Positions 44,465 through 54,236 are shown, numbered from the stretch's first letter. The stretch is 64,000 bases of DNA from Mycobacterium pinniadriaticum (GCF_026242045.1 NZ_JAPJDO010000006.1:1-64000); one strand, 5' to 3'. The notes: generated by a model not told the origin, from the sequence alone. Program-made: numbers and translations.

Positions 44465-45945
44465 TGACCGCGGCGGCCAATGATGTAGTGCGCGTGCGGT
44501 TCTGCCCGTCACCGACCGGTATCCCGCACGTCGGCATGGTGCGCACCGCGTTGTTCAACTGGGCCTACGCCCGCCATACCGGTGGCACGTTCGTGTTTCG
44601 CATCGAGGACACCGACGCCGCGCGTGATTCCGAGGAGAGCTACGCCGCACTGCTGGACGCGCTGCGATGGCTGGGCCTGGACTGGGACGAGGGGCCGGAA
44701 GTCGGTGGTCCCTACCAGCCCTACCGGCAGTCCCAGCGCTTGGATATCTATCGCGACGTGCTGACCCGGCTACTCGACTCTGGCGAGGCCTACCTCGCGT
44801 ACTCCACCCCCGAGGAGGTGGAGGCCCGACACCTCGCTGCCGGGCGCAATCCCAAACTGGGCTATGACAATTACGACCGCGACCTGACCGACGAGCAGCG
44901 CGCCGCCTTCGCGGCCGAGGGACGTAACGCGGTGCTGCGGCTGCGGATGCCCGATGAGGACATCAGCTGGCACGACCTGGTTCGGGGCACGACGACCTTC
45001 GCCGCCGGCACCGTTCCGGACTTCGCCCTGACCCGGGCGACCGGGGAACCGTTGTACACCTTGGTCAATCCCGTCGACGACGCACTGATGAAGATCACGC
45101 ACGTGCTGCGCGGTGAGGATCTGCTTCCCTCCACGCCTCGGCAGATCGCGCTGTACCAGGCGCTCATTCGCATCGGTGTTGCCGAGCGCGTGCCCGAATT
45201 CGCGCACCTGCCACCCGTTCTGGGGGAAGGCACCAAGAAGCTCTCCAAGCGCGACCCGGAGTCCAACCTGTTCCTGCACCGCGACCGCGGCTTCCTACCC
45301 GAGGGCCTGCTGAACTATCTGGCGCTGCTGGGCTGGGGGATCGCCGAGGATCGCGACATCTTCAGTCTCGACGAGATGGTCACCGCCTTCGACGTCGTCG
45401 ACGTCAACTCCAACCCGGCACGCTTCGACCAGAAGAAGGCCGACGCCATCAACGCCGAACACATCCGCCGTCTCGACGAAGCGGAGTTCGCCACCCGGCT
45501 ACGCGCGTACTTCGAGGCCCACAACCATGACACCGGGCTCGATGACGCGGGCTTCGCCGTCGCCGCGCAGCTGGTGCAGACGCGCATCGTGGTGCTGTCC
45601 GACGGGTGGGCGCTGCTGAAATTCTTCAACGACGACGTCTACGAACTGGACCCCAAGGCCGCTGCCAAAGAACTCGGCCCCGATGCGGTACCAGTGCTCG
45701 ACGCGGCGATCGCCGCGCTCGAGGTGACCCCGGAGTGGACGGCGCAGGAGATCGAGGAGGCCCTCAAGGCCGCGCTGCTGGAGCGGCTCGAGCTCAAGCC
45801 CCGCAAGGCGTTCGGGCCGATCCGGGTGGCGGCGACCGGAGCCACGATCAGCCCGCCGCTGTTCGAGTCGCTGGAGTTGCTGGGCAGTGACCGCAGCCTG
45901 CGGCGACTGCGTGCGGCCCGCGACCTAGCCGGGGGGCTGGAATAA
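44464..45945 (+). CDS. gltX: Glutamyl-tRNA synthetase
   Basis: This class I aminoacyl-tRNA synthetase of 493 residues charges tRNA-Glu and, in organisms with GatCAB such as this one, also tRNA-Gln. The HIGH-type motif is [17 protein letters not shown], in which the last His/Gly pair reads HVGM. The KMSKS equivalent is [10 protein letters not shown]. The anticodon-binding helical domain follows residue 320. It is neatly followed by the genes for tRNA-Gln and tRNA-Glu, its two substrates, and gatB lies in the same window. Confidence 0.97.
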   Translation: MTAAANDVVRVRFCPSPTGIPHVGMVRTALFNWAYARHTGGTFVFRIEDTDAARDSEESYAALLDALRWLGLDWDEGPEVGGPYQPYRQSQRLDIYRDVLTRLLDSGEAYLAYSTPEEVEARHLAAGRNPKLGYDNYDRDLTDEQRAAFAAEGRNAVLRLRMPDEDISWHDLVRGTTTFAAGTVPDFALTRATGEPLYTLVNPVDDALMKITHVLRGEDLLPSTPRQIALYQALIRIGVAERVPEFAHLPPVLGEGTKKLSKRDPESNLFLHRDRGFLPEGLLNYLALLGWGIAEDRDIFSLDEMVTAFDVVDVNSNPARFDQKKADAINAEHIRRLDEAEFATRLRAYFEAHNHDTGLDDAGFAVAAQLVQTRIVVLSDGWALLKFFNDDVYELDPKAAAKELGPDAVPVLDAAIAALEVTPEWTAQEIEEALKAALLERLELKPRKAFGPIRVAATGATISPPLFESLELLGSDRSLRRLRAARDLAGGLE

Positions 45946-46058
45946 AGAGGCCGAAATCTTTGATAGTGTGCTCGTCGGCTCGCAAACCTTGGCACAGCGC
46001 CCGCAATCCCTCGCTACACTGGGAAAAAGGCATCTGAGCAGCGGTTATAGGCAGCCAA

Positions 46059-46130
46059 TGGGGTATGGTGTAATTGGCAACACAGCTGATTCTGGTTCAG
46101 CCATTCTAGGTTCGAGTCCTGGTACCCCAG
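46059..46130 (+). tRNA. tRNA-Gln (CTG)
   Basis: The acceptor arm TGGGGTA pairs with TACCCCA. The anticodon arm GCTGA-TTCTGGT-TCAGC shows anticodon CTG, reading CAG. The T arm contains GGTTCGAGTCC. The discriminator base is G and the CCA end is not encoded. In this organism it should be charged first with Glu by GltX and then amidated by GatCAB. Confidence 0.95.
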
Positions 46131-46205
46131 CAATTATGTCGGCAACCGGCTCTGAGCTATGCTGGCAACCCGGTGCGTCACAAGGCGCGCCAGAGATTTG
46201 GTTCT

Positions 46206-46281
46206 GGCCCCGTCGTCTAGCGGCCTAGGACGCCGCCCTCTCACGGCGGTAGCGTGGGTTCGAATCCCATCGGGGCTACCA
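46206..46281 (+). tRNA. tRNA-Glu (CTC)
   Basis: The acceptor arm is GGCCCCG pairing with CGGGGCT, the outer pair being G-T. The D arm TCGTCTAGCGG and the anticodon arm CCGCC-CTCTCAC-GGCGG with anticodon CTC are typical of tRNA-Glu. The T loop is GGTTCGAATCC. The CCA end is encoded at 46279-46281. Confidence 0.95.
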
Positions 46282-46286
46282 AACGA

Positions 46287-46315
46287 AATCGCCCGGTCAT
46301 CGAGACCGGGCGATT
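46287..46315 (+). terminator. Terminator after the tRNA genes
   Basis: AATCGCCCGGTC (46287-46298) and GACCGGGCGATT (46304-46315) form a perfect 12-base stem with a five-base loop, six bases after the tRNA-Glu end. A short T-rich stretch follows. The stretch from 46316 to 46486 holds no gene that I can support. Confidence 0.85.
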
Positions 46316-46486
46316 CGTCGTTTCGATACCGCCGCCTGTCGTGGCCAGCAAATGGGTGCGCTGCCGCGAGGCTTGCTGTCGGATTATTAGCTGTGGAATC
46401 ATTTCGGGCATCAGAGTGAGGTTCGCCACTTCGCGATTACCAGCCGGCGATACCGCACTTGTCGAGTACAGAGAAGGCTTCTCGTG

Positions 46487-46615
46487 ATGGATGGGCGTGG
46501 CTCCGAGGGTCGCCGGTCCGGCGTTGCGGACGCCGAGGTGCTGTCTGCGGCTGCGGTAATCCAGGCCGGTATCGGCGACGCACAATGTGCGCGCGCGTCG
46601 GCCGCTGAACGATGA
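46487..46615 (+). CDS. Possible small protein coupled to the sedolisin gene
   Basis: A 42-codon frame begins at ATG 46487 behind GAGAAGG (46471-46477) and ends at TGA 46613-46615, overlapping the ATG of the sedolisin gene as ATGA. The product (beginning MDGRGSEGRRSGVADAEVLS) has no recognisable family. It may be a translational-coupling leader rather than a functional protein. Confidence 0.35.
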   Translation: MDGRGSEGRRSGVADAEVLSAAAVIQAGIGDAQCARASAAER

Positions 46616-48225
46616 GGGTGCGTTTCCGGCCCGGGCTGATCCTCGCGACGACGCTGCTGGTGGCGGTGGCAGCGGTGGGGCCGGCGCCGTGGCGCGCCGG
46701 GTCCGGCGCCGAGCGCATCACGGGTCCGTACGCGTCGCTGCTGGCGGCGTCGACCAACCTCGGGTCGTCCCGGGCCGGCGATGCTCAGCTCACCGTCACG
46801 CTTTCTGCCCCCGAACGCCCCACGGCACTGACTGATTGGGCCCAAGCCCGAGAGCTTGCGGTGCGCTGGCGCCCCGGCCAGGACTGGGCGATCGTCACAG
46901 GCGGTGCCGATCGCATCGCGGCCGCGTTCGGCGTCCCGGTCAACGACTACCGTGGCCGGCGCGGACAGGTGTTCTATGCCTCACCCCGGCAACCGGCGCT
47001 CCCACCCGCGCTGCGCGGTGATGTCACCGCTGTGGGGCGGGTCCTCAGCTATCTGCCGCATCGAATGGCCCGCCCGGTCCTGCCGCTGGACGTGCCCAGA
47101 CCTGGTTTGACACCTCAGCATCTGCTCACCACCTACAACGCGGCGCCGTTGGCCGCGGCCGGGTACACCGGCAAGGGCCAGACCCTCGTGGTCTTCGCGT
47201 TCGACGGTTACGACCAGCATGATCTCGACCTGTTTGCCGACTCCTCGGGGCTACCGAGGTTCACCCCCGAAGTGGTCGGTGGTCCGCTGGGGGCGGCCCA
47301 CGGCGAGACGGTGATGGATCTGCAAGTGGCGCATGCCATCGCACCCGATGCCCGACTCGTGGTCGTCAACGCGCTGCCGACGGTCGACGGTGGTGGGCAT
47401 TTTGAGAAGATCGGCCGGATGTTCGACAATGCTGCTCAGCGGTATCCGGGCTCGGTCTGGAGTCTGTCGATCGGATGGGGTTGTGAGGCATTGGTCACCG
47501 CGGCCGACGTCGCCCCGGTGCGTTCCGCCCTGACCCGTGCGCACCGTCGCGGGATCACGGTTTTCGACGCCAGCGGCGATAACGCGGGCCTGGAATGCAA
47601 GGGCGGCGAAGACTGGTCAGCTCCGCCCGGTCCCGACGACGTCGGCGTGGACACGATCGCATCGCTCCCCGAGATCACCTCGGTCGGCGGAACCACCCTC
47701 TCGACCGATATGGACGGCAGGTGGCTCGGGGAGCAGGCGTGGATCGACGTGCCGATGTCCCAGGGCACCAGCGGCGGTGCGTCGCGGTTGTTCGCCCGCC
47801 CCGATTACCAACGTGGGCTGGTCGCCGGGCGGGGTGCCGAACAGCGACTGGTTCCCGATGTCTCCGCGGTGGCCGACCCGTTCACCGGAGTGCGCATCGT
47901 ATTCGAGCAGACCCCGCGGATCGGCGGCGGGACCTCTCAGGCCGCGCCGATCTGGGCGGGCATGACGGCGTTGATGAATCAGTACGTGATCGCCCATGGC
48001 GGGAGGCCGCTCGGCGATATCAACCCGCTGCTCTACGAGGTTGCGCGGGGGTCGTCGCGGCCGGGATTTCGCGACGTCACCGATGGCGGCAATGCCGTCG
48101 ACAATCCCGTTCCCGGTTACGACCTGGTGACCGGACTGGGGACCCCCAACGTCGACAACCTCGCCCGGAATCTACTCGAAGCGCAGAAGGAACAGTCTGT
48201 CGTCGCCGGCTTTGCGCCGGGCTAA
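46612..48225 (+). CDS. Secreted sedolisin-like serine-carboxyl peptidase (family S53)
   Basis: This 537-residue protein has a signal sequence (LILATTLLVAVAAVGPAPW), a pro-region of about 150 residues and a sedolisin catalytic domain. The triad is Glu232 and Asp236 in HGETVMDLQ and Ser442 in GGGTSQAAPIWAG; Asp323 in DASGDNAG is the oxyanion residue. The calcium-site region is FRDVTDGGNAV near the C-terminus, and the final domain ends GYDLVTGLGTPNVDNL. Sedolisins work in acidic conditions, so a role in acidified surroundings or cell-envelope turnover is possible. No gene like it lies at this place in M. tuberculosis, as far as I recall. Confidence 0.92.
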   Translation: MRVRFRPGLILATTLLVAVAAVGPAPWRAGSGAERITGPYASLLAASTNLGSSRAGDAQLTVTLSAPERPTALTDWAQARELAVRWRPGQDWAIVTGGADRIAAAFGVPVNDYRGRRGQVFYASPRQPALPPALRGDVTAVGRVLSYLPHRMARPVLPLDVPRPGLTPQHLLTTYNAAPLAAAGYTGKGQTLVVFAFDGYDQHDLDLFADSSGLPRFTPEVVGGPLGAAHGETVMDLQVAHAIAPDARLVVVNALPTVDGGGHFEKIGRMFDNAAQRYPGSVWSLSIGWGCEALVTAADVAPVRSALTRAHRRGITVFDASGDNAGLECKGGEDWSAPPGPDDVGVDTIASLPEITSVGGTTLSTDMDGRWLGEQAWIDVPMSQGTSGGASRLFARPDYQRGLVAGRGAEQRLVPDVSAVADPFTGVRIVFEQTPRIGGGTSQAAPIWAGMTALMNQYVIAHGGRPLGDINPLLYEVARGSSRPGFRDVTDGGNAVDNPVPGYDLVTGLGTPNVDNLARNLLEAQKEQSVVAGFAPG

Positions 48226-48237
48226 GGGGTAGCGGAG

Positions 48238-50013
48238 TTGGCCACCTCTTGCCCGGTGTGCGGAAACGATGTCGTGTCAGGCGATTTCTGTGGATCCTGC
48301 GGTGTCCGGCGGTCGACCGGCGGTGCCGGAAGTCGGCTTAGGCCCAGCGCATACGCCGCGGCACCCGGGGAGCACGTTCTCTTTCCGTGGATGACGAGTT
48401 CGCTTTTTCCGCGACTGCCGCGAAGCTCGCGCAATCGTTTTCGCGCCGCGCTGATCCTGCTGGTGGTGGCATTGGGAGGCTTGGCGCTGTCGCGGTGGCA
48501 GGCGGCGATGATCGCGACCGCGGCCTTCGGGCTGCCGATCCTGTTCGTCATCTATCTGCGCCAGATCGATATTCGCCGCACGGTCGGTGTGCGCAACGCC
48601 GTCGTATCCGCCGCCACGGGCTTGGGGCTGGGTGTCGGGTGGGCACTTGTCGCGGGGCCGATCGTCGCCAAGGCCTACGACGCTGCCCTCGGGGCGCACA
48701 CGGATGCCGCCCAGGTGGTGTTGTACGGAATCGTCGTCCCGCTCAGCGAGGCCTTCGTCATGATCCTGCCCGCGGTGGTGGTGCGGGTGCTGGACCGCTC
48801 GACGCGAGAAATACTCGGCGGATTCGCAATCGGTGCGCTGGGCGCGACGGCCTGCACCGCTGCCGCCACCCTGACGCTGTTGCTGCCACAGCTGGCAATG
48901 GGAGTGCGCGCACCCTATCTACCGGTCGGCAGCCTTCTGGTGGAAGCGGCGGTCGAGGGGCTGGCCTGGCCTCTGGTCGGTGTCGCGGTGGGCGGCATCG
49001 TCGGCGTCGCACTGTGGTCCACCAGCCTTCCCACGATGTCTTGCCGATACCGCGGGGTGGTGCCGGGGGCCGTGCTGGTGACCGTGATCGTGGTCGCCGC
49101 GATGGGAGTGGTGGATGTCATCCCGGTTCCGTCGGAACTGTACGGGGTGCTGCATCTACTGATCGCCGGCTTGGCGGTGGTCGTGTTGCGGATCGTCATT
49201 TCAGCGGCCCTGATCCACGAGGCGCGGGGAAACACCCGCGCCAACGGGACATCGACGTGTGCGGAGTGCCAACATCTCGCGGCCCACGCGGCGTTCTGTA
49301 GCGAGTGCGGGGTCGTCTTCCGCGCGCCGTCGCAGACGACGGGCGGCTACGGCGGCGTCTTGGGTCCGCTGGCCGGCGGTCTGGCCGCGGTGGTGGCTGC
49401 GGGGGTGGTCGCCTCGGTGCTGATCACGCCCGCACCGAAGGCTGTTGTGTGCCCGCCTGATTGCGGCAGACCCCCGCTCGGCACCCCGGTCGAGACCAAT
49501 CCGCGGTTCAGCGGTGACGACGGCGCCTTCTCCGTGTCCTACCCCGAGGAGGGTTCCGCCTACGAGGTCACCTTCGACCCGCCCGGACTGCACGGGGTCG
49601 AGTTGACGTACCTGGGTGGGGATACCGGCACGTTGACACTGTTCGGTGAGCCCGCCGCGGGCCGCACACCCGAGCAGATCGCACAGCGACTCATCAGCAG
49701 CACCTACCCCGGGGTCGCGGTCGACTACGAGATCCCCAACGCGTCAGTCGGTTACCAACCGGGGTACGGCGTCGTCGCCGACGTGTACCCGCAGGATTCG
49801 GCGGCCACTTACACCAGGCTGCGGGTGATCGTGATGGTGGCGGTCAAGCATGACTACGCCCTCATCGCCGCTGCGGTCGGCCCCTACCACCAGTTCAGTC
49901 CCGACTACGGGACCGGCCACCCGTCGGGCGCCAACCTCGAACTTGCCATGGACATGGGCAAATACGTCAACAGTTTCAGGTGGGGCGGCGACCGTTACCG
50001 CCGCCCGTCCTGA
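48238..50013 (+). CDS. Double zinc-ribbon multi-pass membrane protein (PrsW-like region)
   Basis: The 591-residue protein begins at a TTG (48238) only 12 bases after the sedolisin stop. It has an N-terminal zinc ribbon (CPVCGN...CGSCG, residues 5-22), about eight membrane helices (about 65-325) that resemble a PrsW-type membrane protease region with an acidic residue in VPLSEAFVMIL, a second zinc ribbon (CAECQH...CSECG, about 340-360), one more helix (GGLAAVVAAGVVASVLI) and an external C-terminal domain of about 180 residues. A membrane sensor or protease working with the secreted peptidase is plausible. The start codon is uncertain. Confidence 0.75.
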   Translation: MATSCPVCGNDVVSGDFCGSCGVRRSTGGAGSRLRPSAYAAAPGEHVLFPWMTSSLFPRLPRSSRNRFRAALILLVVALGGLALSRWQAAMIATAAFGLPILFVIYLRQIDIRRTVGVRNAVVSAATGLGLGVGWALVAGPIVAKAYDAALGAHTDAAQVVLYGIVVPLSEAFVMILPAVVVRVLDRSTREILGGFAIGALGATACTAAATLTLLLPQLAMGVRAPYLPVGSLLVEAAVEGLAWPLVGVAVGGIVGVALWSTSLPTMSCRYRGVVPGAVLVTVIVVAAMGVVDVIPVPSELYGVLHLLIAGLAVVVLRIVISAALIHEARGNTRANGTSTCAECQHLAAHAAFCSECGVVFRAPSQTTGGYGGVLGPLAGGLAAVVAAGVVASVLITPAPKAVVCPPDCGRPPLGTPVETNPRFSGDDGAFSVSYPEEGSAYEVTFDPPGLHGVELTYLGGDTGTLTLFGEPAAGRTPEQIAQRLISSTYPGVAVDYEIPNASVGYQPGYGVVADVYPQDSAATYTRLRVIVMVAVKHDYALIAAAVGPYHQFSPDYGTGHPSGANLELAMDMGKYVNSFRWGGDRYRRPS

Positions 50014-50511
50014 TCATTCGGCAGGCGCGGTGGATCCGGCCAGCGGCATCGGGGGCATGCCGAGCTTGCCGTGATCCCACGATCGGATGCGGTTGACCGC
50101 GATGCGTACCGCGACCCGCTTGTTCATCATCATGTCGACGGCCGGCCTGAGATCGTCGGTGTAGGGCCCGTTGTAGCGCTCCCAGACGCTGACGCCGACC
50201 TTGAAAATGGTGTCGGGGTCCTCGATGATCTCGGCCACACCTTCGAACGCGACGCCCCGCAGCGTGTCGTACGTCATGCCGTCCTCGATGAGAAAGCTCA
50301 CCCGCGGGTCGCGCCGCAGGTTGACCGCCTTCTGGGACTTGGCTTTCGTCTCGACCCAGATCTCGCCGTCGAGCACGCCGTACCACATCGCGACGAGATG
50401 GGGCTGGCCGTCGGGCCCGATGGTCGCCATGGTGCCGGTGCGGCAGCGCGCCACGAAATCGGCGATCTCGGCCTCCGACATGACGATCTGGTTGCGTTGG
50501 TTGGTTCCCAT
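50014..50511 (-). CDS. PPOX-class, probably F420-dependent, oxidoreductase (Rv2991-like)
   Basis: This 165-residue split beta-barrel flavin/deazaflavin protein shows MATIGPDGQPHLVAMWYGV, then WVETKAKSQKAVNLRRDPR, the cofactor-binding core of the PPOX/F420 reductase family. In M. tuberculosis Rv2991 lies near the IclR-leuC genes in the same order. It probably reduces an enone or quinone-like compound using F420H2. The F420 biosynthesis gene fbiD is about 7.5 kb downstream. The cofactor is inferred from family, not seen directly. Confidence 0.85.
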   Translation of the reverse strand: MGTNQRNQIVMSEAEIADFVARCRTGTMATIGPDGQPHLVAMWYGVLDGEIWVETKAKSQKAVNLRRDPRVSFLIEDGMTYDTLRGVAFEGVAEIIEDPDTIFKVGVSVWERYNGPYTDDLRPAVDMMMNKRVAVRIAVNRIRSWDHGKLGMPPMPLAGSTAPAE

Positions 50512-50553
50512 GGCGTCAGTGTGTCAGGCGATCTCACGTGGCTGTCGCGGGGA

Positions 50554-51255
50554 TCACAGTCTGCGGGTGAGGGCATCGGCCGCGGCCACCAGGTCGGCAG
50601 CCCAGCGAGCACCGGGGCGACGGCCCATCCGGTCGATCGGACCGGACACCGACACCGCCGCGACCACCGCGCCGCTGCGGTCGCGGACCGGGGCCGACAC
50701 ACTGGCCACTCCCGGTTCGCGCTCGGCGGCGCTTTGTGCCCAGCCGCGCCGGCGGACCTCGGCCAGGGTTCGTTCGGTGAACTTCGCCGTCGGCAGCACG
50801 GATTGCTGCGTGGCGGAATCGCTGAACGCCAGGAGCACCTTGGCGCCAGAACCGGCCGTCATCGGCAGACGTGCCCCGACGGGCACGGTATCGCGAAGCC
50901 CGGCAGGGGGTTCCAGTGCGGCCACGCAGATCCGGGTGGTGCCTTCGCGGCGATAGAGCTGCACGCTCTCACCGGTGATCTCCCGCAGCCGGGGCAACAC
51001 CGTCGCGCCTGCCGCCAGCAGCGGATCGTTGACCTGGGCCGCCAGTTCACTGATGGCCGGTCCCAGTCGCCACCGCCCGGCGCTGTCCCGGGCCAACAGC
51101 CGGTGGACCTCCAAGCCGGCGGCGAGCCGGTGCGCGGTGGCGCGCGGGAGGCCGGTCCGATCACAGAGTTCGGCCAGCCCACACGGCGAATCGGCGATCG
51201 AGTGAAGTACACCCACGGCTTTGTCGAGCACCCCGATGCCGCTATCCTGTCTCAT
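50554..51255 (-). CDS. IclR-family regulator divergent from leuC (Rv2989-like)
   Basis: This 233-residue regulator equals M. tuberculosis Rv2989 in length and position. It has an N-terminal winged helix (LAELCDRTGLPRATAHRLAA, about 25-45) and an IclR ligand domain (PRLREITGESVQLYRREGTT, later PVRDRSGAVVAAVSVSGP). It diverges from leuCD and its start codon lies within an inverted repeat shared by both promoters, so it probably controls leuCD and itself. Confidence 0.92.
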   Translation of the reverse strand: MRQDSGIGVLDKAVGVLHSIADSPCGLAELCDRTGLPRATAHRLAAGLEVHRLLARDSAGRWRLGPAISELAAQVNDPLLAAGATVLPRLREITGESVQLYRREGTTRICVAALEPPAGLRDTVPVGARLPMTAGSGAKVLLAFSDSATQQSVLPTAKFTERTLAEVRRRGWAQSAAEREPGVASVSAPVRDRSGAVVAAVSVSGPIDRMGRRPGARWAADLVAAADALTRRL

Positions 51256-51285
51256 ATCGAGATACTAGCGTCCCGAAATATGAGA
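51250..51285. promoter_or_regulatory. IclR/leuC intergenic operator
   Basis: TCTCATAT (51250-51257) and ATATGAGA (51278-51285) form an inverted repeat with a 20-base spacer. The left arm covers the IclR start codon. Additional related words (ATCGAGATAC and GAGATATCC) lie in and beside the spacer. The layout suggests autoregulation together with leuC control. Confidence 0.55.
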
Positions 51286-51330
51286 TATCCAGACTTATGT
51301 TTCGGATATCGGAAAGTGAATTGAGAAGTC

Positions 51331-52764
51331 ATGGCTCAGTCCGACAGGCCCAGGACCCTGCCCGAGAAGGTGTGGGACGACCACGTCGTGGTCGCCGGCG
51401 CCGGGACCGGCGCATCGCGCGAACCCGATTTGATCTACATCGATCTCCATCTCATCCACGAGGTGACCAGCCCGCAGGCCTTCGACGGACTGCGGCTGGC
51501 CGGCAGGCCGCTGCGCCGTCCCGACCTGACCATCGCGACCGAGGATCACAACGTGCCGACGGTCGACATCGACAAGCCGATCGCCGACCCGATCTCCCGT
51601 ACCCAGGTCGAGACGTTGCGGCACAACTGCGCCGAGTTCGGTGTCCGGCTGCACCCGATGGGTGACGCCGAGCAGGGGATCGTCCACGTGATGGGCCCGC
51701 AGCTGGGGCTGACTCAGCCGGGGATGACGATCGTGTGCGGCGACAGCCACACCTCCACGCACGGAGCCTTCGGTGCGATCGCGATGGGTATCGGGACCTC
51801 GGAAGTCGAGCATGTTCTTGCCACCCAGACACTTCCGCTGCGGCCGTTCAAGACGATGGCGGTCAACGTGGACGGCCCGCTGCCACCCGGGGTGAGTGCC
51901 AAGGACATCATCTTGGCGGTCATCGCCAAGATCGGCACCGGCGGCGGCCAGGGCTATGTCATCGAATACCGGGGCAGCACCATCGAATCGCTGTCGATGG
52001 AAAGCCGGATGACCGTCTGCAATATGAGCATCGAGGCCGGAGCCCGGGCCGGGATGGTGGCGCCGGATGAGACGACGTACGAATTCCTGCGGGGTCGCCC
52101 CTACGCGCCCTCGGGTGCGGACTGGGACGCGGCGGTGGCCGCGTGGGAGGGGCTCAAGACCGACGAGGGTGCCGAATTCGACACCGAGGTCTACATCGAC
52201 GCGACGACACTGAGTCCCTTTGTGACGTGGGGTACCAACCCCGGCCAGGGGGTTCCGCTGGCCGAAGCGGTGCCCGATCCGGAACTCATGACCAGTGATT
52301 CCGAGCGGCAGGCCGCTGAGAAGGCGTTGGCATACATGGACCTCCGGGCGGGCACTCCGATGCGCGATGTGGCGGTCGACGCGGTGTTCGTCGGTTCGTG
52401 CACCAACGGACGCATCGAGGACCTTCGGGTGGTGGCCGACGTGCTGCGTGGGCGCGCCGTCGCCGACGGTGTACGGATGCTGATCGTGCCGGGATCGATG
52501 CGGGTGCGTGCGCAGGCCGAATCTGAAGGGCTGGGCGAGATCTTCGCCGCGGCCGGTGCCCAGTGGCGCCAGCCGGGCTGCTCGATGTGCCTCGGGATGA
52601 ATCCCGACCAGCTATCGCCGGGGGAGCGCTGTGCGTCGACATCCAACCGGAATTTCGAAGGCCGGCAGGGCAAGGGCGGCCGCACGCACCTGGTATCGCC
52701 GGCAGTCGCCGCCGCGACCGCGGTGCGCGGAACGCTGTCCTCACCCGCCGATCTCACAAACTAG
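51331..52764 (+). CDS. leuC: 3-isopropylmalate dehydratase large subunit
   Basis: This aconitase-family [4Fe-4S] enzyme isomerises 2- to 3-isopropylmalate in leucine synthesis. It is 477 residues long. Motifs include the substrate loop [18 protein letters not shown], the first cluster cysteine in [14 protein letters not shown] and the second pair in [13 protein letters not shown]. The C-terminus has [19 protein letters not shown]. The ATG at 51331 follows the IclR-leuC control region. leuD follows after 19 bases. Confidence 0.97.
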   Translation: MAQSDRPRTLPEKVWDDHVVVAGAGTGASREPDLIYIDLHLIHEVTSPQAFDGLRLAGRPLRRPDLTIATEDHNVPTVDIDKPIADPISRTQVETLRHNCAEFGVRLHPMGDAEQGIVHVMGPQLGLTQPGMTIVCGDSHTSTHGAFGAIAMGIGTSEVEHVLATQTLPLRPFKTMAVNVDGPLPPGVSAKDIILAVIAKIGTGGGQGYVIEYRGSTIESLSMESRMTVCNMSIEAGARAGMVAPDETTYEFLRGRPYAPSGADWDAAVAAWEGLKTDEGAEFDTEVYIDATTLSPFVTWGTNPGQGVPLAEAVPDPELMTSDSERQAAEKALAYMDLRAGTPMRDVAVDAVFVGSCTNGRIEDLRVVADVLRGRAVADGVRMLIVPGSMRVRAQAESEGLGEIFAAAGAQWRQPGCSMCLGMNPDQLSPGERCASTSNRNFEGRQGKGGRTHLVSPAVAAATAVRGTLSSPADLTN

Positions 52765-52783
52765 ACCCGCTAAGGAGAACACG

Positions 52784-53380
52784 ATGGAGGCATTTCACAC
52801 CCACACCGGCATCGGGGTTCCGCTGCGCCGGTCCAATGTCGACACCGATCAGATCATTCCCGCGGTGTATTTGAAGCGGGTCACCCGAACGGGATTCGAG
52901 GACGGATTGTTCGCCGCGTGGCGCACCGATCCCTCATTCATTCTCAATCTGAGTCCCTTCGACCGGGGTTCGGTTCTGGTGGCCGGACCCGATTTCGGCA
53001 CCGGATCGTCGCGCGAACATGCGGTCTGGGCGCTCATGGACTTCGGATTCCGGGTCGTCATCTCGTCACGCTTCGCCGACATCTTTCGCGGCAACGCGGG
53101 CAAGGCGGGGCTGTTGGCGGCTGAAGTAACTCAGGATGATGTCGAACTTCTCTGGAAGCTCATCGAGCAGAATCCAGGGCTGGAAATCGCTGTCAATCTT
53201 CAAGATCGAAATATCACCGCCGGAACAGCCGTGGTGCCGTTCACGATTGACGATTACACCGCGTGGCGGCTGCTGGAAGGGCTCGACGATATAGGCCTTA
53301 CGCTGCGGAAACTCAGTGAAATCGAAGCTTTCGAGGCGAACCGGCCGAGCTGGAAGCCGCGCATTTCGACGCCCTCCTGA
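52784..53380 (+). CDS. leuD: 3-isopropylmalate dehydratase small subunit
   Basis: This 198-residue swivelling subunit completes the LeuCD isomerase. It shows the family start [20 protein letters not shown], the loop [17 protein letters not shown] and [18 protein letters not shown]. The ATG at 52784 follows AAGGAG at 52772-52777. A longer frame reaching to 52631 only overlaps leuC in another frame and is not used. It forms an operon with leuC. Confidence 0.97.
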   Translation: MEAFHTHTGIGVPLRRSNVDTDQIIPAVYLKRVTRTGFEDGLFAAWRTDPSFILNLSPFDRGSVLVAGPDFGTGSSREHAVWALMDFGFRVVISSRFADIFRGNAGKAGLLAAEVTQDDVELLWKLIEQNPGLEIAVNLQDRNITAGTAVVPFTIDDYTAWRLLEGLDDIGLTLRKLSEIEAFEANRPSWKPRISTPS

Positions 53381-53412
53381 AGGGGCCGGGACGCCGAATT
53401 CCCGTTCCCAAG

Positions 53413-53451
53413 CCGGGGGTTCGGCCCCCCGGATTCACCGCCCTAGGGCGG
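53413..53451 (+). terminator. Hairpins after leuD
   Basis: CCGGGGG (53413-53419) pairs with CCCCCGG (53426-53432) around a six-base loop. A 14-base palindrome CCGCCCTAGGGCGG follows at 53438-53451. No T run is present. They sit between leuD and hupB and probably end the leuCD transcript. Confidence 0.6.
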
Positions 53452-53579
53452 CAAGCGGATTGCTGAAATCCTCCTAAGTAGTGCCTGAAATTGGGCGTGG
53501 CTCTTGGAAATCTGCAGGCCTTGGGTTTACCGTGTTCTGCAGTCGGTCCAAAGTGGACCACTGGCTTCGGAGGAATTGA

Positions 53580-54185
53580 ATGAACAAAGCAGAGCTCATC
53601 GACGTACTCACGGAGAAATTGGGCTCAGATCGTCGGCAAGCAACTCTGGCGGTGGAAAACGTCGTCGACACCATTGTGCGCGCGGTGCACAAGGGCGACA
53701 GCGTGACCATCACCGGTTTCGGCGTTTTCGAGCAGCGGCGTCGTGCCGCCCGTGTGGCGCGCAATCCGCGCACCGGCGAAACCGTCAAGGTTAAGCCGAC
53801 TTCCGTTCCCGCTTTCCGTCCCGGCGCTCAATTCAAGGCTGTCGTCTCCGGTGCTCAGAAGCTTCCGGCCGAAGGTCCGGCCGTCAAGCGCGGTGCTGTC
53901 GCCGGCCCGGTCAAGAAGGCCGCCGCCAAGAAGGCCGTCCGCAAGGCGGTCGTGAAGAAGGCTGCTCCGGCTAAGAAGGCTCCGGCTAAGAAGGCCCCGG
54001 CTAAGAAGGCTCCGGCTAAGAAGGCTCCGGCCAAGAAGGCTCCGGCTAAGAAGGCTCCGGCCAAGAAGGCTCCGGCCAAGAAGGCTCCGGCCAAGAAGGC
54101 TCCGGCCAAGAAGGCTCCGGCCAAGAAGGCTCCGGCCAAGAAGGCTCCGGCCAAGAAGGCCCCGGCCAAGAAGGGTCGCCGCTAA
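53580..54185 (+). CDS. hupB: HU-like nucleoid protein with histone H1-like tail
   Basis: This DNA-binding protein of 201 residues has an HU domain (1-90) starting [14 protein letters not shown], with the DNA arm [18 protein letters not shown]. It is followed by a long basic tail. The tail consists of Ala/Lys/Pro repeats, 14 tandem APAKK units, ending GRR. In mycobacteria this protein (Rv2986c) compacts DNA and its tail is modified and can bind iron-related and host factors. The ATG at 53580 has a strong GGAGGAATT ribosome site. The gene lies between leuD and the convergent mutT1. Confidence 0.97.
   Translation: MNKAELIDVLTEKLGSDRRQATLAVENVVDTIVRAVHKGDSVTITGFGVFEQRRRAARVARNPRTGETVKVKPTSVPAFRPGAQFKAVVSGAQKLPAEGPAVKRGAVAGPVKKAAAKKAVRKAVVKKAAPAKKAPAKKAPAKKAPAKKAPAKKAPAKKAPAKKAPAKKAPAKKAPAKKAPAKKAPAKKAPAKKAPAKKGRR
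53964..54173 (+). repeat. 14-copy 15-bp repeat in hupB
   Basis: The units are near-identical 15-mers of the type GCTCCGGCCAAGAAG, each coding APAKK, 14 in a row over 210 bases. Variation is only at synonymous third positions (GCT/GCC). The first copies favour GCT at the second Ala codon and the later ones GCC. Such an array is prone to length change by slippage or recombination. Confidence 0.9.
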
Positions 54186-54198
54186 GTTCAGACGTTGG

Positions 54199-54229
54199 AT
54201 ACGCCGCGGGCGCAATGCCCGCGGCGTAT
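54199..54229. terminator. Bidirectional terminator between hupB and mutT1
   Basis: ATACGCCGCGGGC (54199-54211) and GCCCGCGGCGTAT (54217-54229) form a perfect 13-base stem with a GCAAT loop. It lies between the stops of two convergent genes and can serve both. Confidence 0.85.
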
Positions 54230-54236
54230 TCGCGTG

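Noticed and set aside
46241..46585. A minus-strand frame ending in VAPMGFEPTLPP across the tRNA-Glu gene
   Set aside because: This sequence is a well-known false translation of tRNA genes and is not a protein.
53964..54173. Regular 15-bp repeats that could be taken for a CRISPR array
   Set aside because: There are no spacers; the units are contiguous codons of the HupB tail.
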